64,000 nucleotides of DNA from DASXUX01 sp036504595 (GTDB taxonomy: Bacteria; Planctomycetota; SZUA-567; H5-PLA8). Below are positions 1-9,638 of the stretch, in pieces; positions within the stretch are counted from its first letter, which is position 1; every line of letters starts with the position of its first letter. Below the pieces are notes generated by a model. It had not been told where the DNA came from. It ran no database searches and worked only from the letters and a program-made list of their open reading frames with translations. The position numbers and the translations under genes were made by a program. The stretch is from NCBI GenBank assembly GCA_036504595.1, contig DASXUX010000014.1, positions 124,001-188,000 of the forward strand. Direction: 5' to 3'.

Positions 1-3000
1 GCTGACCTTCACGCTTTTCTTCGTCTTCAGGTAGTTGTGCACGTTCGCCGAAAGCACCACTTCGTCCTTCTCGGTAAAGAAACGCGGAGCCTGCAGCCGC
101 ACGAGCAGGTTCTTGGTCGTCAGGACTTCGGCTTCACCCTGCCCCACCCGCGTGGCATTGCCCATCGCCCAAACTTTGATTTTCCACGTCGTGAGATTCT
201 CCGGCATGGGCACTTCGATCTCGGCCTTGCCGTCGGCGCCGGTGTTAAGCTTGGCGATCCAGAAGGCGCTGTCGGCAAAGTTGCTGCGGACCGTCGGCTC
301 AACCATCTGGCCCGAATCGCCACCCGGACCCGCGCCCGCTTTGTCAGACTGCTTGGCAGTAGCGGCCTTCTCCATCGCCATTCCCTTGCCCTCCGCCAGC
401 TGTCCATCGGCTGCGCCGAGCGCGTTGGCGGCCATGGGCGCGGGCGGAGCGCCAGGCGCCGCGTCTTTGCGGAGGTACTGCAACTCCCGCCGGCCGCCGC
501 CGCGTCCACCGCCAAACCCACCGGTCTGCCCGCCGCTGGGATCGCCGCCCTCGCCTTCGTCAAGCTGCGCGACGAGGTAACCGAACGCGCCGAGATAACC
601 CATCGACGGCTCGCCCTGTTTCTGAATGTTCTGGCTGAACTTCGAGAGATTGTTGACGGTGTTCCCGTAATGATGCCGGCGCCACTTCCAGAAGTGACTC
701 TTGATCTCAGGGACGTTCGAACCGCCGGAGATATATTCGACGGCTTTGTCGTAGACTGTCACGACCGTCGAACCGCTGAAGGGCTCGCCGTTCGGTTCCG
801 TAAGCTTAAGCTGCACTTTTGCTTTCTGGCCCGGCTTGTATTCCTTTGAGCTTGGCACGACGGAAACATCCAGCACTTTGTTCTCGGGAGGAACGATGAT
901 CTCGCGCGTCTCGGTATGGACTTTTCCATCGCTGATGGTGATGGCTTCGACGAAGAAGTTCGGCATGTCGCGCTTGCCGATATCCAATTCTTCGATCGTG
1001 GCCTTGCCTTGAATGCGCAGCATTTTCGGCGGCAGATACACGCCGTTTGAGGGACGTGCGAACAGCAGCACGACTGAGCCCGCTCGGTCCGTGCTGACCA
1101 TCACGCGGGCCTTATCGCCGGGCTTGTACTCGCGTTGATCGGCGACCAACTCGATGTTGTTGAATCGGAAGTCCGGCGCGTCCTGGCCCTGGCCCATGAC
1201 GGAGAATATGTATCCGCCTTCCTGCGTATGGTTCTTTGTATCCGAAACTTTGTAACTGAGGCGATACTGTCCGGCGTCGGCAGCCTTGATCTGTTGCTGA
1301 GCTTTGCCCTCGGCGTTTGTTTCGAGCGCCCATTCCTGAACCAGCTTCTCCACCGGCTGTTTGTCTTTGTCATACGTAACCTTCAACAGGCGGAGTTGGC
1401 CCTTGCCCTGCACGGGCTTGTTGTCCAGCGTCTGGGCGGAGAAATCAGCGCGGACGGTGTCGCCAGCTCGGTAGTAGCCGCGGTCCACCCACGAATAGAC
1501 TTTGAAGGGCGTGCGCGCGGCCATGACGTTGCCGGCACCGACAATCGTGCGTCGAGACGAGTCGGTAATCTCGGCCGTCAATTCGTATTTATGGTCGGTG
1601 TCGCCGTGCATGGCTTTGGCGACGGCTGTATCGATCTCAACCTTCACGGTGCCATCAGCGCCAATCGCGACTTCGTTCTCCATAACCATTTCAGGCCGAT
1701 CCTGCCGCCCACCCCACCACCACGGCGACGGACGCCTGCAGCCCCATTCACGCCAACCCGGGTACCACGCATAATCCGACGCGAACCACCAGTAGCCCGG
1801 CTGATAGAACCAATCCCACTGGCCAGTAGGATACCAGTTCGCGGTGTAGCTGCTGCGCATGACCTTGTACTTCACTTTTGCGTCAACGACCGGCGCGCCG
1901 AAGTAGTACTTAGCGTTGACGGTCGCGGTGATCTTTTCACCCAGCATCACCGGTTCGACCGGCGCATCGACTTTAACCTCGAACTCCGGCTTCTTGTATT
2001 CTTCGAGACGGAAACTGCCGCCCGGCCAGTAGCCGGGGATCTGGATGTTGTAGGCGCCGAGAGTGGCTTCTTTGTCGAGCGTAATCTCGCCATCAAAGCC
2101 GCCGAACTCATCGGCCGTAAACTGCTTGTCGAAAATCTTGTCGCCCTTCGGATTGTGAATCTCAAGAGAGAACTTGGCACCAGCGAAGCCGGACTTGCCT
2201 TCCTGGTCGTACTTGGCTTGAGCGACCCAGCACTTGAACTTCACGGGCTGATTCGGGCGGTAAACAGGGCGGTCGGTAATGATCAACGGCTTGGCAACGT
2301 TGTATTCCTCGAGATTGTAGTTATTGAACCAGACGTTACTAAAGCCGAGAAATGCCCTTCGCCCCTCTTTGGTGCTCGCAACCGCCAGCCACTGCCAGTT
2401 GCGGTTTATCTTGTCGGCGGTTGCGTGTGCGAAGCCATCGGCGTCTGAGACCGTGCTGAATTCGGCGGTCTGAATGTTCTGCCGGTTGTTGTCCCAGCGC
2501 ACCTCATAGCCCATGAATTCGACGTTGGCGCCCGCGACCGGCTGGCCGGTAGTGGCGTCGGCAATGTAGTAGAGTGCCTCCTTTTCCAGCGATTTGCTGA
2601 GCATCGCAGTGTCGCTCAGCCACAAGACCACGCGGCTGATGTTGCCGCTGTCCATCTTGGCAGAGAGCAGGTACGCACCGGCTTTTTCGAGCGGCGTCGT
2701 GATCGTAATACGCCGGTCGAAATGCTTATCGCGAGGCTTAAGTTCCAAATCCCATTGGGCCGTTTCTTTGCCCAGATACTGAGCCTGATTCTCCTGCACC
2801 AATTTGTAGCCGATGTTGTCGATGTTGATTTTCGCCCAATCGAGACGCGCCGGATTGGTCTTCAAGTACGCGCGGATATCGGCCAGCAGTTTCACCACGT
2901 CGATTTCCTGCGCGGTAAAGCTGACCTTCTTGCCGTTGCGGAAGCGGTATTCGAGGCTGGCCTTCTGCCCCGCGACTTGACTGCCTGTCGCCTCAAACAC

Positions 3001-4212
3001 GCCCCAGTTGCCGACGATCTGATCCAACCGGTTTTGTTTCTGGCTCTTTTGATCGCCGTAATCGGCAATGCTGCGCCGCAGGATTTCGGCGGCTTTCACG
3101 TATTGCTGGCGGTCCTCGAACGTTTGCGTCAGAGAACCCAGCGCTTGAGGCACGATGGTGTTGTTGGCTTTGAACTCGTCGGCGATGCCGCGGTAGATCT
3201 TGATAAAATTAAACTCGTCCGGCAGTTTGAAGCGCTTGATGCCGGTCGCCAGCCGCGCGATCGTCTCGTCTTCACCCAGCGTCTGCACCGCGTATGGGCC
3301 GCTTTCGTCTTCTTCGCCAGAAGCTGCAGCGTCCTTCGCGCCGGCGGCAGCCGGGGCCTGCATGCCGCGGCGTCCGCCGCCGAAGCCAGAGCCGGACATG
3401 GTGCGAACGTCGAACTGCTGCTGGAGGAAGTTGGCGAACTGAAGGCGCACGGATGCGGTGCGGTCTGGAGCCAGTTCGGCCACCATCGCCAACGCCCAGC
3501 GCCAGCGCTCGCCGTCGTTTTGGGCCGTCGCGAAATCCTTCGGCACTTTGTAGTAGATGGGCTGGCCGCTGGCATCGACCGGCGCGCCGCGCGTTTCGCC
3601 GTTGTAGTAGTGGTAGCCTTCCTGATAGTCGGGAAGCGCCTTCAAGTCGCTGGCATACTGCAAGCGCCAGGTCTCGCGGCCGTTGCGCAGGCTGATCATC
3701 GCCGCCAGCTCAGTATAGAAATCCGCCGCTGCATTTTTATCCGGTTCCGTCTTCAGCAGGTCCATCGCCTGGGCCATGAGCTGCAGCGCGCGGATGCGAT
3801 CGCGTTCCGTGCTGGTGACGTACTGCCCGCCACCGCGATGGCCGCCGCGGCAGAACTTCCCGGCAACGACGAAGCCGTAGTGCTGGTCGTAGGCGATGCT
3901 TTTGGCGGCGGCCAGCAGCAGGCGCCAATTGCCGCTCTGCAGAGCGATCACCTTGTCTCGGAAATCATCGACTTCCTCATGCCGGCCGAGGTTCTGCAGA
4001 CACTGGCAGGCTTTCGTCAGATCCTCGCCGACCATGTTTGCGTCGTCCTTGGGGTCGAGGGCGATTTTGCTGAAGCCGCCGTAGGCGTCTTTCCAGTTGT
4101 TGGCCTTCATGGCCGCTTGCGCTTTGACGCGCACTTCGGTGATGGCGGCGTCTTCGGCCAGAACGCTCAGCCCTGCCAGGCAGAACGCGGCGATGGCAAA
4201 CAGATATTTCAT
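1..4212 (-). CDS. Bacterial alpha-2-macroglobulin family protein, C-terminus cut by the window edge
   Basis: The reading frame is open from the ATG at 4212 to the window edge (about 1,404 residues), so the C-terminal part, including any thioester region, is not visible. The N-terminus is a type I signal peptide (MKYLFAIAAFCLAGLSVLA), followed by about 400 helical, TPR-like residues. Next come macroglobulin-like beta domains, including a Tyr/Trp-rich stretch near 1770-1850 and the motif RPVYRPNQPVKFKCW near 2260. The segment SAFWIAKLNTGADGKAEIEV near 150-280 matches the conserved A2M domain that precedes the thioester. A Gly-rich, disordered linker lies near 420-560. Family members are periplasmic or surface protease traps. 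There is no lipobox cysteine, unlike E. coli YfhM-type proteins. The family call is firm, but whether it traps proteases depends on sequence outside the window. Confidence 0.9.
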   Translation of the reverse strand, partial: MKYLFAIAAFCLAGLSVLAEDAAITEVRVKAQAAMKANNWKDAYGGFSKIALDPKDDANMVGEDLTKACQCLQNLGRHEEVDDFRDKVIALQSGNWRLLLAAAKSIAYDQHYGFVVAGKFCRGGHRGGGQYVTSTERDRIRALQLMAQAMDLLKTEPDKNAAADFYTELAAMISLRNGRETWRLQYASDLKALPDYQEGYHYYNGETRGAPVDASGQPIYYKVPKDFATAQNDGERWRWALAMVAELAPDRTASVRLQFANFLQQQFDVRTMSGSGFGGGRRGMQAPAAAGAKDAAASGEEDESGPYAVQTLGEDETIARLATGIKRFKLPDEFNFIKIYRGIADEFKANNTIVPQALGSLTQTFEDRQQYVKAAEILRRSIADYGDQKSQKQNRLDQIVGNWGVFEATGSQVAGQKASLEYRFRNGKKVSFTAQEIDVVKLLADIRAYLKTNPARLDWAKINIDNIGYKLVQENQAQYLGKETAQWDLELKPRDKHFDRRITITTPLEKAGAYLLSAKMDSGNISRVVLWLSDTAMLSKSLEKEALYYIADATTGQPVAGANVEFMGYEVRWDNNRQNIQTAEFSTVSDADGFAHATADKINRNWQWLAVASTKEGRRAFLGFSNVWFNNYNLEEYNVAKPLIITDRPVYRPNQPVKFKCWVAQAKYDQEGKSGFAGAKFSLEIHNPKGDKIFDKQFTADEFGGFDGEITLDKEATLGAYNIQIPGYWPGGSFRLEEYKKPEFEVKVDAPVEPVMLGEKITATVNAKYYFGAPVVDAKVKYKVMRSSYTANWYPTGQWDWFYQPGYWWFASDYAWYPGWREWGCRRPSPWWWGGRQDRPEMVMENEVAIGADGTVKVEIDTAVAKAMHGDTDHKYELTAEITDSSRRTIVGAGNVMAARTPFKVYSWVDRGYYRAGDTVRADFSAQTLDNKPVQGKGQLRLLKVTYDKDKQPVEKLVQEWALETNAEGKAQQQIKAADAGQYRLSYKVSDTKNHTQEGGYIFSVMGQGQDAPDFRFNNIELVADQREYKPGDKARVMVSTDRAGSVVLLFARPSNGVYLPPKMLRIQGKATIEELDIGKRDMPNFFVEAITISDGKVHTETREIIVPPENKVLDVSVVPSSKEYKPGQKAKVQLKLTEPNGEPFSGSTVVTVYDKAVEYISGGSNVPEIKSHFWKWRRHHYGNTVNNLSKFSQNIQKQGEPSMGYLGAFGYLVAQLDEGEGGDPSGGQTGGFGGGRGGGRRELQYLRKDAAPGAPPAPMAANALGAADGQLAEGKGMAMEKAATAKQSDKAGAGPGGDSGQMVEPTVRSNFADSAFWIAKLNTGADGKAEIEVPMPENLTTWKIKVWAMGNATRVGQGEAEVLTTKNLLVRLQAPRFFTEKDEVVLSANVHNYLKTKKSVKVS

Positions 4213-4339
4213 GGCGGCTCCTCCAGCAAAACGAAAGCGCGAGTGCAATCGCTCAGCGCTCGCGGCGGTATCGCCACAAGCCTGAGCAGGCACTCATCGC
4301 TTATCCCTCGGCCCTGTCATTATCGTCTTTGACGCTCAG

Positions 4340-4357
4340 GTGCAACGAAAGTTGCAC
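4340..4357. repeat. Perfect 7-bp inverted repeat beside an A-tract
   Basis: GTGCAAC and GTTGCAC are separated by GAAA and followed by six A's. The site lies between the divergent alpha-2-macroglobulin and TMTC-like genes, in a 239-bp spacer that shows no other gene. The T-run lies on the wrong side for a leftward terminator, so an operator or other promoter-proximal site is as likely. It resembles the TGCAC-NN-GTGCA sites at 16993 and 29062. Confidence 0.45.
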
Positions 4358-4451
4358 AAAAAAGCAAACGTTCTTAATGCTTGAATTGCAACGCTTTAGG
4401 CAAACTCCGCGCTGCGCTGGGTTTCTATTCCACTGTCGCTAAAATGCCGCC

Positions 4452-6242
4452 ATGCTGTCGGAACAAGATACCGCTTCTACAACAGCAACCACGCCGGCCA
4501 AAGCAGCAAGCCTCTATTTCGATGGCTTGCTCGCAAGCCGCTGGGCCATTCTCCTTTTCCTGCTGCTTGGAATTCTGCCGGGGATTGGCTGTCTGACGGC
4601 TCCGCTCCTGATGGGCTATGACGACAACTGGGTCACGCGCGACAACCCACTGATTGTTCACGGCCTGTCCAGTATCGGCAAGCAGTTCATGAAGCCTTTT
4701 GGGCCGGTGAACGCCGTCGGCTTCGAGACCGGCCATTGGGCTCCACTGACCTATCTTTCCTTCGCCTTGGATCATTTGATTTTTGATGGCGGCGGCGATT
4801 TCACGCCGTGGGTTCTCCGGTTGATCACAGGAGTCTATCACGGCGTTTGCGGCTGGCTGGTGTTTCTGCTTGCGCAGCGTCTGCTAACCAGCGCACAACG
4901 CAACCAGTCCGGACTGGCTGCTCCGCTAGCGTTCTTCGTCGCGCTCATATTCCTCTTCCATCCCACGGTTTGCGAAAGCGTCTGCTGGGTTGTCGAACGC
5001 AACAACGTGCTGCCCGCCTTGTTTGGGTTGTGGTCTGTTTATGTCTTCACGGGCGATGACGACGGTGAGCCCGGGTGGGGTAGAATGTTTTGCGCTTTTC
5101 TGCTGCTGCTCTTGTCTCAGCTTTTCAAGGCCTCAGGCGTGATCTGGTGGCCCGTGATGGTTGGCTGGGACTTCCTGCTGCTGCGCGGAAAAGTGTCAAC
5201 GAAGATCGCGCGCGCCACGCTGCTGTTGCTGCCCGTGCTGCTCAGCCTGTATGTTATTCGCCGCTCGCATGCCGACACCATCATGCCGCCGCTGGGAGAA
5301 GGCTGGCTCGATCGCGGGATGCACAGCGTTGCGCTGCAACTGCGCTACTTCGGCCTGCTGGTCTGGCCTGTAGACCTGAGCGCTTTCTACCACGTATCGC
5401 CGGTTCAGTATGGATGGTTCACCGCGCCGTTCTGCGCGATACTGGCAGGAACTACGGCCGTGCTGATCCTGCTGCTGCGCATGGGAATGTCCTGGCGACA
5501 CATCGGCCTTTATCTACTTTGGATCGCGGCGGCCGTGGCACCGATGATCAATCCACTCGTAATCACGTCGTTTCCGCTGCAAGATCGCTACCTTTATCCG
5601 GCGACCCCAGCCTTCGGCCTGCTGCTGGCGCAAGCAACGTTGCTGCTCGTCGCACGATACCAGAGCAGTTCGCAGGCTGCGGCGGTGGGTCGCTACACTT
5701 GTCTGGGCGCGGCGGCGCTGTGCGCCCTGTTCCTGGTCGGTTCGATTTCACGCTCCTTCGCATGGCGCGACCAGCAGACCCTTTTCTCCAACGCCGCGCG
5801 CAACCAGCCGGACTCAGCGTTTGGACACTCGTATTTTGCCACCAACTGTTTCTTCGCCAGCCAGGACGTGCGCGATGCGCAGCAGGCGCGGCGACTGCAG
5901 CAGATCGCCCTCGCCGAACACAAGAAGGCAATCGCGTGCGATGATTTTGAACGACTGCCGTGGCCGTTCCATTACGTTCTTGAGCAGGCGCGATTGTCCT
6001 TCATGTTGGGCGAATTGGATCGCGGCCGCGAGTTGTGCCTGCGCGTGGCCGATGGCCGGCCGGAGCGCGCCACTGAATCGGGCACAAAAGTCCTCGCGCT
6101 GAAGTATCTAGCCTTCGACGCAAAACAGCAGAAGGACTTGAAAGCCGCCCGCGAATTTGCGGACCGGGCGCTGGCGCTTGCGCCAGACGACGCGGAATTG
6201 CGCGCGATGTCGGCGGACATTAATCGAGAAATGAAGAAGTAG
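4452..6242 (+). CDS. TMTC-like multi-pass membrane protein with C-terminal TPR region
   Basis: A 596-residue protein. About ten to twelve hydrophobic segments (residues about 30-440) are followed by a soluble, alpha-helical, TPR-like tail (about 450-596) ending LALAPDDAELRAMSADINRE. The first luminal loop carries the Asp-Asp pair in MGYDDNWVTRDNPLI (D57, D58), then a W-x-PLTYLSFALDH motif and VVERNNVLPALF. These match the GT-C-fold family that includes eukaryotic TMTC O-mannosyltransferases and many planctomycete relatives. Such enzymes move sugar from a lipid-linked donor onto proteins outside the cytoplasm. I infer a protein glycosyltransferase-like role, but the acceptor is unknown. It is convergent with the TPR gene that ends at 6248, only 5 bp away. 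Confidence 0.75.
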   Translation: MLSEQDTASTTATTPAKAASLYFDGLLASRWAILLFLLLGILPGIGCLTAPLLMGYDDNWVTRDNPLIVHGLSSIGKQFMKPFGPVNAVGFETGHWAPLTYLSFALDHLIFDGGGDFTPWVLRLITGVYHGVCGWLVFLLAQRLLTSAQRNQSGLAAPLAFFVALIFLFHPTVCESVCWVVERNNVLPALFGLWSVYVFTGDDDGEPGWGRMFCAFLLLLLSQLFKASGVIWWPVMVGWDFLLLRGKVSTKIARATLLLLPVLLSLYVIRRSHADTIMPPLGEGWLDRGMHSVALQLRYFGLLVWPVDLSAFYHVSPVQYGWFTAPFCAILAGTTAVLILLLRMGMSWRHIGLYLLWIAAAVAPMINPLVITSFPLQDRYLYPATPAFGLLLAQATLLLVARYQSSSQAAAVGRYTCLGAAALCALFLVGSISRSFAWRDQQTLFSNAARNQPDSAFGHSYFATNCFFASQDVRDAQQARRLQQIALAEHKKAIACDDFERLPWPFHYVLEQARLSFMLGELDRGRELCLRVADGRPERATESGTKVLALKYLAFDAKQQKDLKAAREFADRALALAPDDAELRAMSADINREMKK

Positions 6243-6247
6243 CGCCT

Positions 6248-9200
6248 CTACTCGTTCTTCGGTGCGCCCAAAGCCTTCAGGCGTTCGCCGGCGGCATCAG
6301 CGTGCGTGCTCTTGGGGAATTCAGCGAGCATTTTGCGGTAATAGCCGATCGCCTTTTCGGGCTCGGCAAGCTGCTCGCTGCTTTGGCCGGCGGCAAAGTA
6401 GGCCGCGTCGCGCCACGGAGAGTTCGGCCGGTCGGTGAGAATGCGCAGCGCCATTTTCTTCGCCGCGAGGGGGTCGCCTTCCTTGATGCAGATCTCCGCC
6501 AAGCCTAGCAGCGCGCGTTCGGCGGTGTCGTCCAGGTCCGTGTCCAGGCCCTTCTCACCCAGTGCCTTCGTGAATGCTTCGCGGGCGGCTTTTGCGCCGG
6601 CGGTGCGCAAGCGGCATTCGGCCAACCCGCACCAGGCATCGCGTACCGCTGCGGGGACGTCCTTTCCCGCTACGGGCGGCGTACCATACTTCTGAATGTA
6701 GCTTTCGAAGCCAGTGGCCGCGTCGGCGAACTTCGCGGATTTCGCGAGCGACTGGCTTCGCGCCAGCATGGCCTTTTCGGCGAAGGGGCTATCGGCCTTG
6801 CGGTCAAGAATTTCCTTCCAAGCGGCGACCGCGTCCTCGCCTTTGCCGGCTTCATCGAGCAACCGGCCGCGCTCGAAAAGCGCCTCGGCGGCGTACGCGC
6901 CATCGGGCTCGGCCTTCACCACTTCCCCGAATGCGGCGGCGGCTTTCTCGTTAGCACTGGTGCGCTTGAGAGCCCAGGCGAGGTTCAGATTTGCAGCCGC
7001 CCGGGCGTTTGCGGGGAGGTCCTTGATATTCGGAGCGGCGAGCGCTTTCTCGTAGCTGGCGATGGCTGCGGTATTGTCGCCGGCTTCAAACAGGAAATTG
7101 CCGATCTGGAAGGGGACTTCAAACCTGGCAACACCCTCGAGTTGCTGCTGCGACAGCTTCTCCAATAGCGCTTTGGCTTCGGCAGTCTCCTTCAGTTCCT
7201 TGTGGCACAGCGCCAGACGCAGAGCGGCATCGATCATCTCGGGCGTCAGTGGCGGCTCCAGTTTGCCGGCGGCCTGAGCGAAATCGGCTTTGGCCTGCGC
7301 GAAGTTCTTTGCTTCGAAACGCAATCGCGCGCGGCGCAGCAGGCCCTGTTTCACTTCTGGAGCTTCCGGCGGACCGCCCTGGATCAGTTCGCCAAGCGCC
7401 GTTTCGGCCTCGGCTTCCTTGCCTTTCTGCTCCAGCAGTGCAAGAGCCTTCAGCAGGCGCAGCGCCGGCAGGCGCGGCTTGAGTTCAGCTACAGTGTCCT
7501 GTTTCAAAAGTGCGACGGCGTCGCTGACTGCTTCGGCCGCTTTGCCAGCTTGCAGGCGCGCCGAAGCGCGGAGCTGAAGCGCTCCGTTACGAAGCGGCGA
7601 GGCGGCGTAGTCTTTTCCATCGATGAGTGCCGTCAGCTTGGTGATGGCCGCATCGTACTTGGATTGTTTGTAGAGGAGCGTGGCGGCGTCGAAAAGCGCC
7701 TGAGCGGCGAATTGCGAGGCGGGGAACTCGCTGACGACCGTGTCGAAAGACTTCAGGGCCTCGTCGGCGTTGATCTTTGTCGCGACCAGGCCGCGTACAA
7801 ACAACATCTCGTCGCGGTACGTGCTCTTGGCAAACTTCGCCAGCGCCTCGTCGAGGACTTTTGCCGCGCCGGCATCATCGCCCGCCTCATGCCGGCACCA
7901 GGCCAATTTGCGAGCGACGTCATCACCACGCGGATCGGTCTCGCCTGCGGCCTGCGAATACGCCTTCAGGTATTCCTCGGCCTTCTTTAGGTCGGGTTTG
8001 CGGAAGGCGAATTCACCGGCAGCGAAGAATGCATCACGGCGCACCTCGCTGATCGTCTTGGATTCCGGTTGTTTGGCGAGCAAGCCGATGAGTTCCTGCA
8101 CGGATGCGAGAGCCTCGTCCAACTTGCCCGCCTGACCGCTCAGGCGCGCCAGTTCGTAGCGCGCAGCCAGACCGAAGCGGGTTTCCGGATACAGGCGCAC
8201 GACCTCCTTGTAGGTGTCGGCGCCTTGCGGACCCAGCAGTTCGCCGAGCAGCATCAGCGCCGCGGGGTGCTCTTCACTCTTGCGCTGCGCGTCTTGGACG
8301 GCGGCGGCTTCATCGACGGCGTTCTTCGCGGCTTTTTGTGCTTCGGCCACATCGGCGAGGGAAGCGAGCGCGCGAGCTTTGATGCGCTGAATCGTGGCGC
8401 GTTCGATGCTGGCGGGCGCAACAGCGAGAAACAGATCGGCCAGAGCAAGCGCTTCCGTCTGGTGCTGTTTGTCCATGCAAGCGAACACCGCAGCGGCCAG
8501 AGCGGGCGCGGTGGCGGGTGCCTTGGCGTGGTCCTTGGCGAGCGCCTTGTAGGCGTCGAGCGCGGCCGGGAAGCGTTCGGCGGCGAGCAGGACTTCGGCG
8601 GTGCGCAAAGCGACTTCGGCGAGCAGTTCCGGGCCGGAGCCGCTCAACGCGGGGGCGGCCTTGATGGCCACCAGCGCGTCATCGTACTTTTTCAAAGCGG
8701 CCAGCGTGCGGCCTTCCATCAGTTTGGCCCAGGCGGCGCGAGGATGATCGGGCGTCTTGGAGACGAACTGGAACCGCGGCAGCGCCTGGTCGTACTCCTT
8801 CGCGTCAAAATGCAGCGCGCCCAGGCCATCGGCTGCATCGGGGATGAGTTTGCTGTCGGGCTGTGATTTCAGCAGGTCCTCCCAATACGCCTTGGCCTGC
8901 GCGGACTTGTTGAGCGCGTAGGCGTCCTCACCGGCGCGGTAGAGCATTTCAGCAAACTGCTTCGGGAGTGCCGGATGAGCTTTCGGGGTGCCTAACAGCG
9001 GACGGTACTCCTTAAAGAACGTTTCCGCGGCGGCGAGGCTTTTGTCGAAGTTCTTCAGCAGGAAGTGGGCTTTCGCCGCGCGCATGAGCGCTTCATGGCG
9101 GCGTTCGGACGCAGCGTAATCGGCAATGTAACGGTCGAAGTCGGCGGCGGCCTTGGCGTAATCTTTGAGCTGGTAGCGGCTTTCGGCCAGAAGCAACCGC

Positions 9201-9391
9201 GCAGACTCCGCGCGTTCGGATTTGGGGAACTCCTGCAAGTACTTCTCGAGGCTTTCGACGGCGAGCTTGTACTCCTGAAGCGTATAGTAACTCTGTGCCC
9301 GGCGAAAATCGGTGTCCTCGCCCGCGCGACACGTGCTCATCAGAACGATGAGCGGCAAGAAGCGCAGGACGATCCGTGCGTACAGCGGCAT
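6248..9391 (-). CDS. Large exported TPR-repeat protein
   Basis: A 1,047-residue protein made almost wholly of tetratricopeptide-like helical pairs after an N-terminal signal segment (residues about 6-22, IVLRFLPLIVLMSTCRA). The Cys in MSTC does not sit in a good lipobox, so cleavage by signal peptidase I after CRA is more likely. Typical units include AQSYYTLQEYKLAVESLEKY and YYRKMLAEFPKSTHADAAGE, the style of BamD/CpoB-like periplasmic scaffolds. No enzymatic domain is visible. The family usually organises protein complexes at the envelope, but the partner is unknown. The upstream spacer holds an inverted pair of heptamer arrays shared with the divergent ExbB-like gene. Confidence 0.8.
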   Translation of the reverse strand: MPLYARIVLRFLPLIVLMSTCRAGEDTDFRRAQSYYTLQEYKLAVESLEKYLQEFPKSERAESARLLLAESRYQLKDYAKAAADFDRYIADYAASERRHEALMRAAKAHFLLKNFDKSLAAAETFFKEYRPLLGTPKAHPALPKQFAEMLYRAGEDAYALNKSAQAKAYWEDLLKSQPDSKLIPDAADGLGALHFDAKEYDQALPRFQFVSKTPDHPRAAWAKLMEGRTLAALKKYDDALVAIKAAPALSGSGPELLAEVALRTAEVLLAAERFPAALDAYKALAKDHAKAPATAPALAAAVFACMDKQHQTEALALADLFLAVAPASIERATIQRIKARALASLADVAEAQKAAKNAVDEAAAVQDAQRKSEEHPAALMLLGELLGPQGADTYKEVVRLYPETRFGLAARYELARLSGQAGKLDEALASVQELIGLLAKQPESKTISEVRRDAFFAAGEFAFRKPDLKKAEEYLKAYSQAAGETDPRGDDVARKLAWCRHEAGDDAGAAKVLDEALAKFAKSTYRDEMLFVRGLVATKINADEALKSFDTVVSEFPASQFAAQALFDAATLLYKQSKYDAAITKLTALIDGKDYAASPLRNGALQLRASARLQAGKAAEAVSDAVALLKQDTVAELKPRLPALRLLKALALLEQKGKEAEAETALGELIQGGPPEAPEVKQGLLRRARLRFEAKNFAQAKADFAQAAGKLEPPLTPEMIDAALRLALCHKELKETAEAKALLEKLSQQQLEGVARFEVPFQIGNFLFEAGDNTAAIASYEKALAAPNIKDLPANARAAANLNLAWALKRTSANEKAAAAFGEVVKAEPDGAYAAEALFERGRLLDEAGKGEDAVAAWKEILDRKADSPFAEKAMLARSQSLAKSAKFADAATGFESYIQKYGTPPVAGKDVPAAVRDAWCGLAECRLRTAGAKAAREAFTKALGEKGLDTDLDDTAERALLGLAEICIKEGDPLAAKKMALRILTDRPNSPWRDAAYFAAGQSSEQLAEPEKAIGYYRKMLAEFPKSTHADAAGERLKALGAPKNE

Positions 9392-9414
9392 GTTGGTTTG
9401 GCCTCGGTTAGGTC

Positions 9415-9575
9415 GAGTCTGAAGTCTGGAGTCTAGAGTCTGGAGTCAACGGCTCACGACAAGGGACGCGGAGTATCCGTTCTTGTCAAAACTGCTTTTT
9501 GCCGTCCGCTTCCTTTGTACGGAGCGATCATTCGACTCCAGACTCCAGACTCTAGACTCCAGACTCAAGACTTCG
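9415..9575. repeat. Inverted pair of heptamer arrays (GAGTCTG / GACTCCA)
   Basis: Positions 9415-9448 contain about five tandem units close to GAGTCTG or GAGTCTA. Positions 9534-9575 contain six units close to GACTCCA, which is essentially the reverse complement. The two arms flank 85 bp of unique DNA and could form a long hairpin or cruciform in the divergent promoter region of the TPR and ExbB-like genes (a 247-bp spacer). No open frame of note lies here. Confidence 0.85.
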
Positions 9576-9638
9576 CAACGAGCATAAACCCAAATTTTGG
9601 ATTTTTCATTTGGAATTTTGATTTACTATCGTTGCGCG

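Noticed and set aside
37..849. Rightward open frame over the alpha-2-macroglobulin gene
   Set aside because: The opposite strand encodes conserved A2M motifs, so this is an antisense frame.
4340..4363. Intrinsic terminator
   Set aside because: The stem is followed by A's on the plus strand and preceded by T's on the minus strand, and both flanking genes start here, so a terminator makes no sense.
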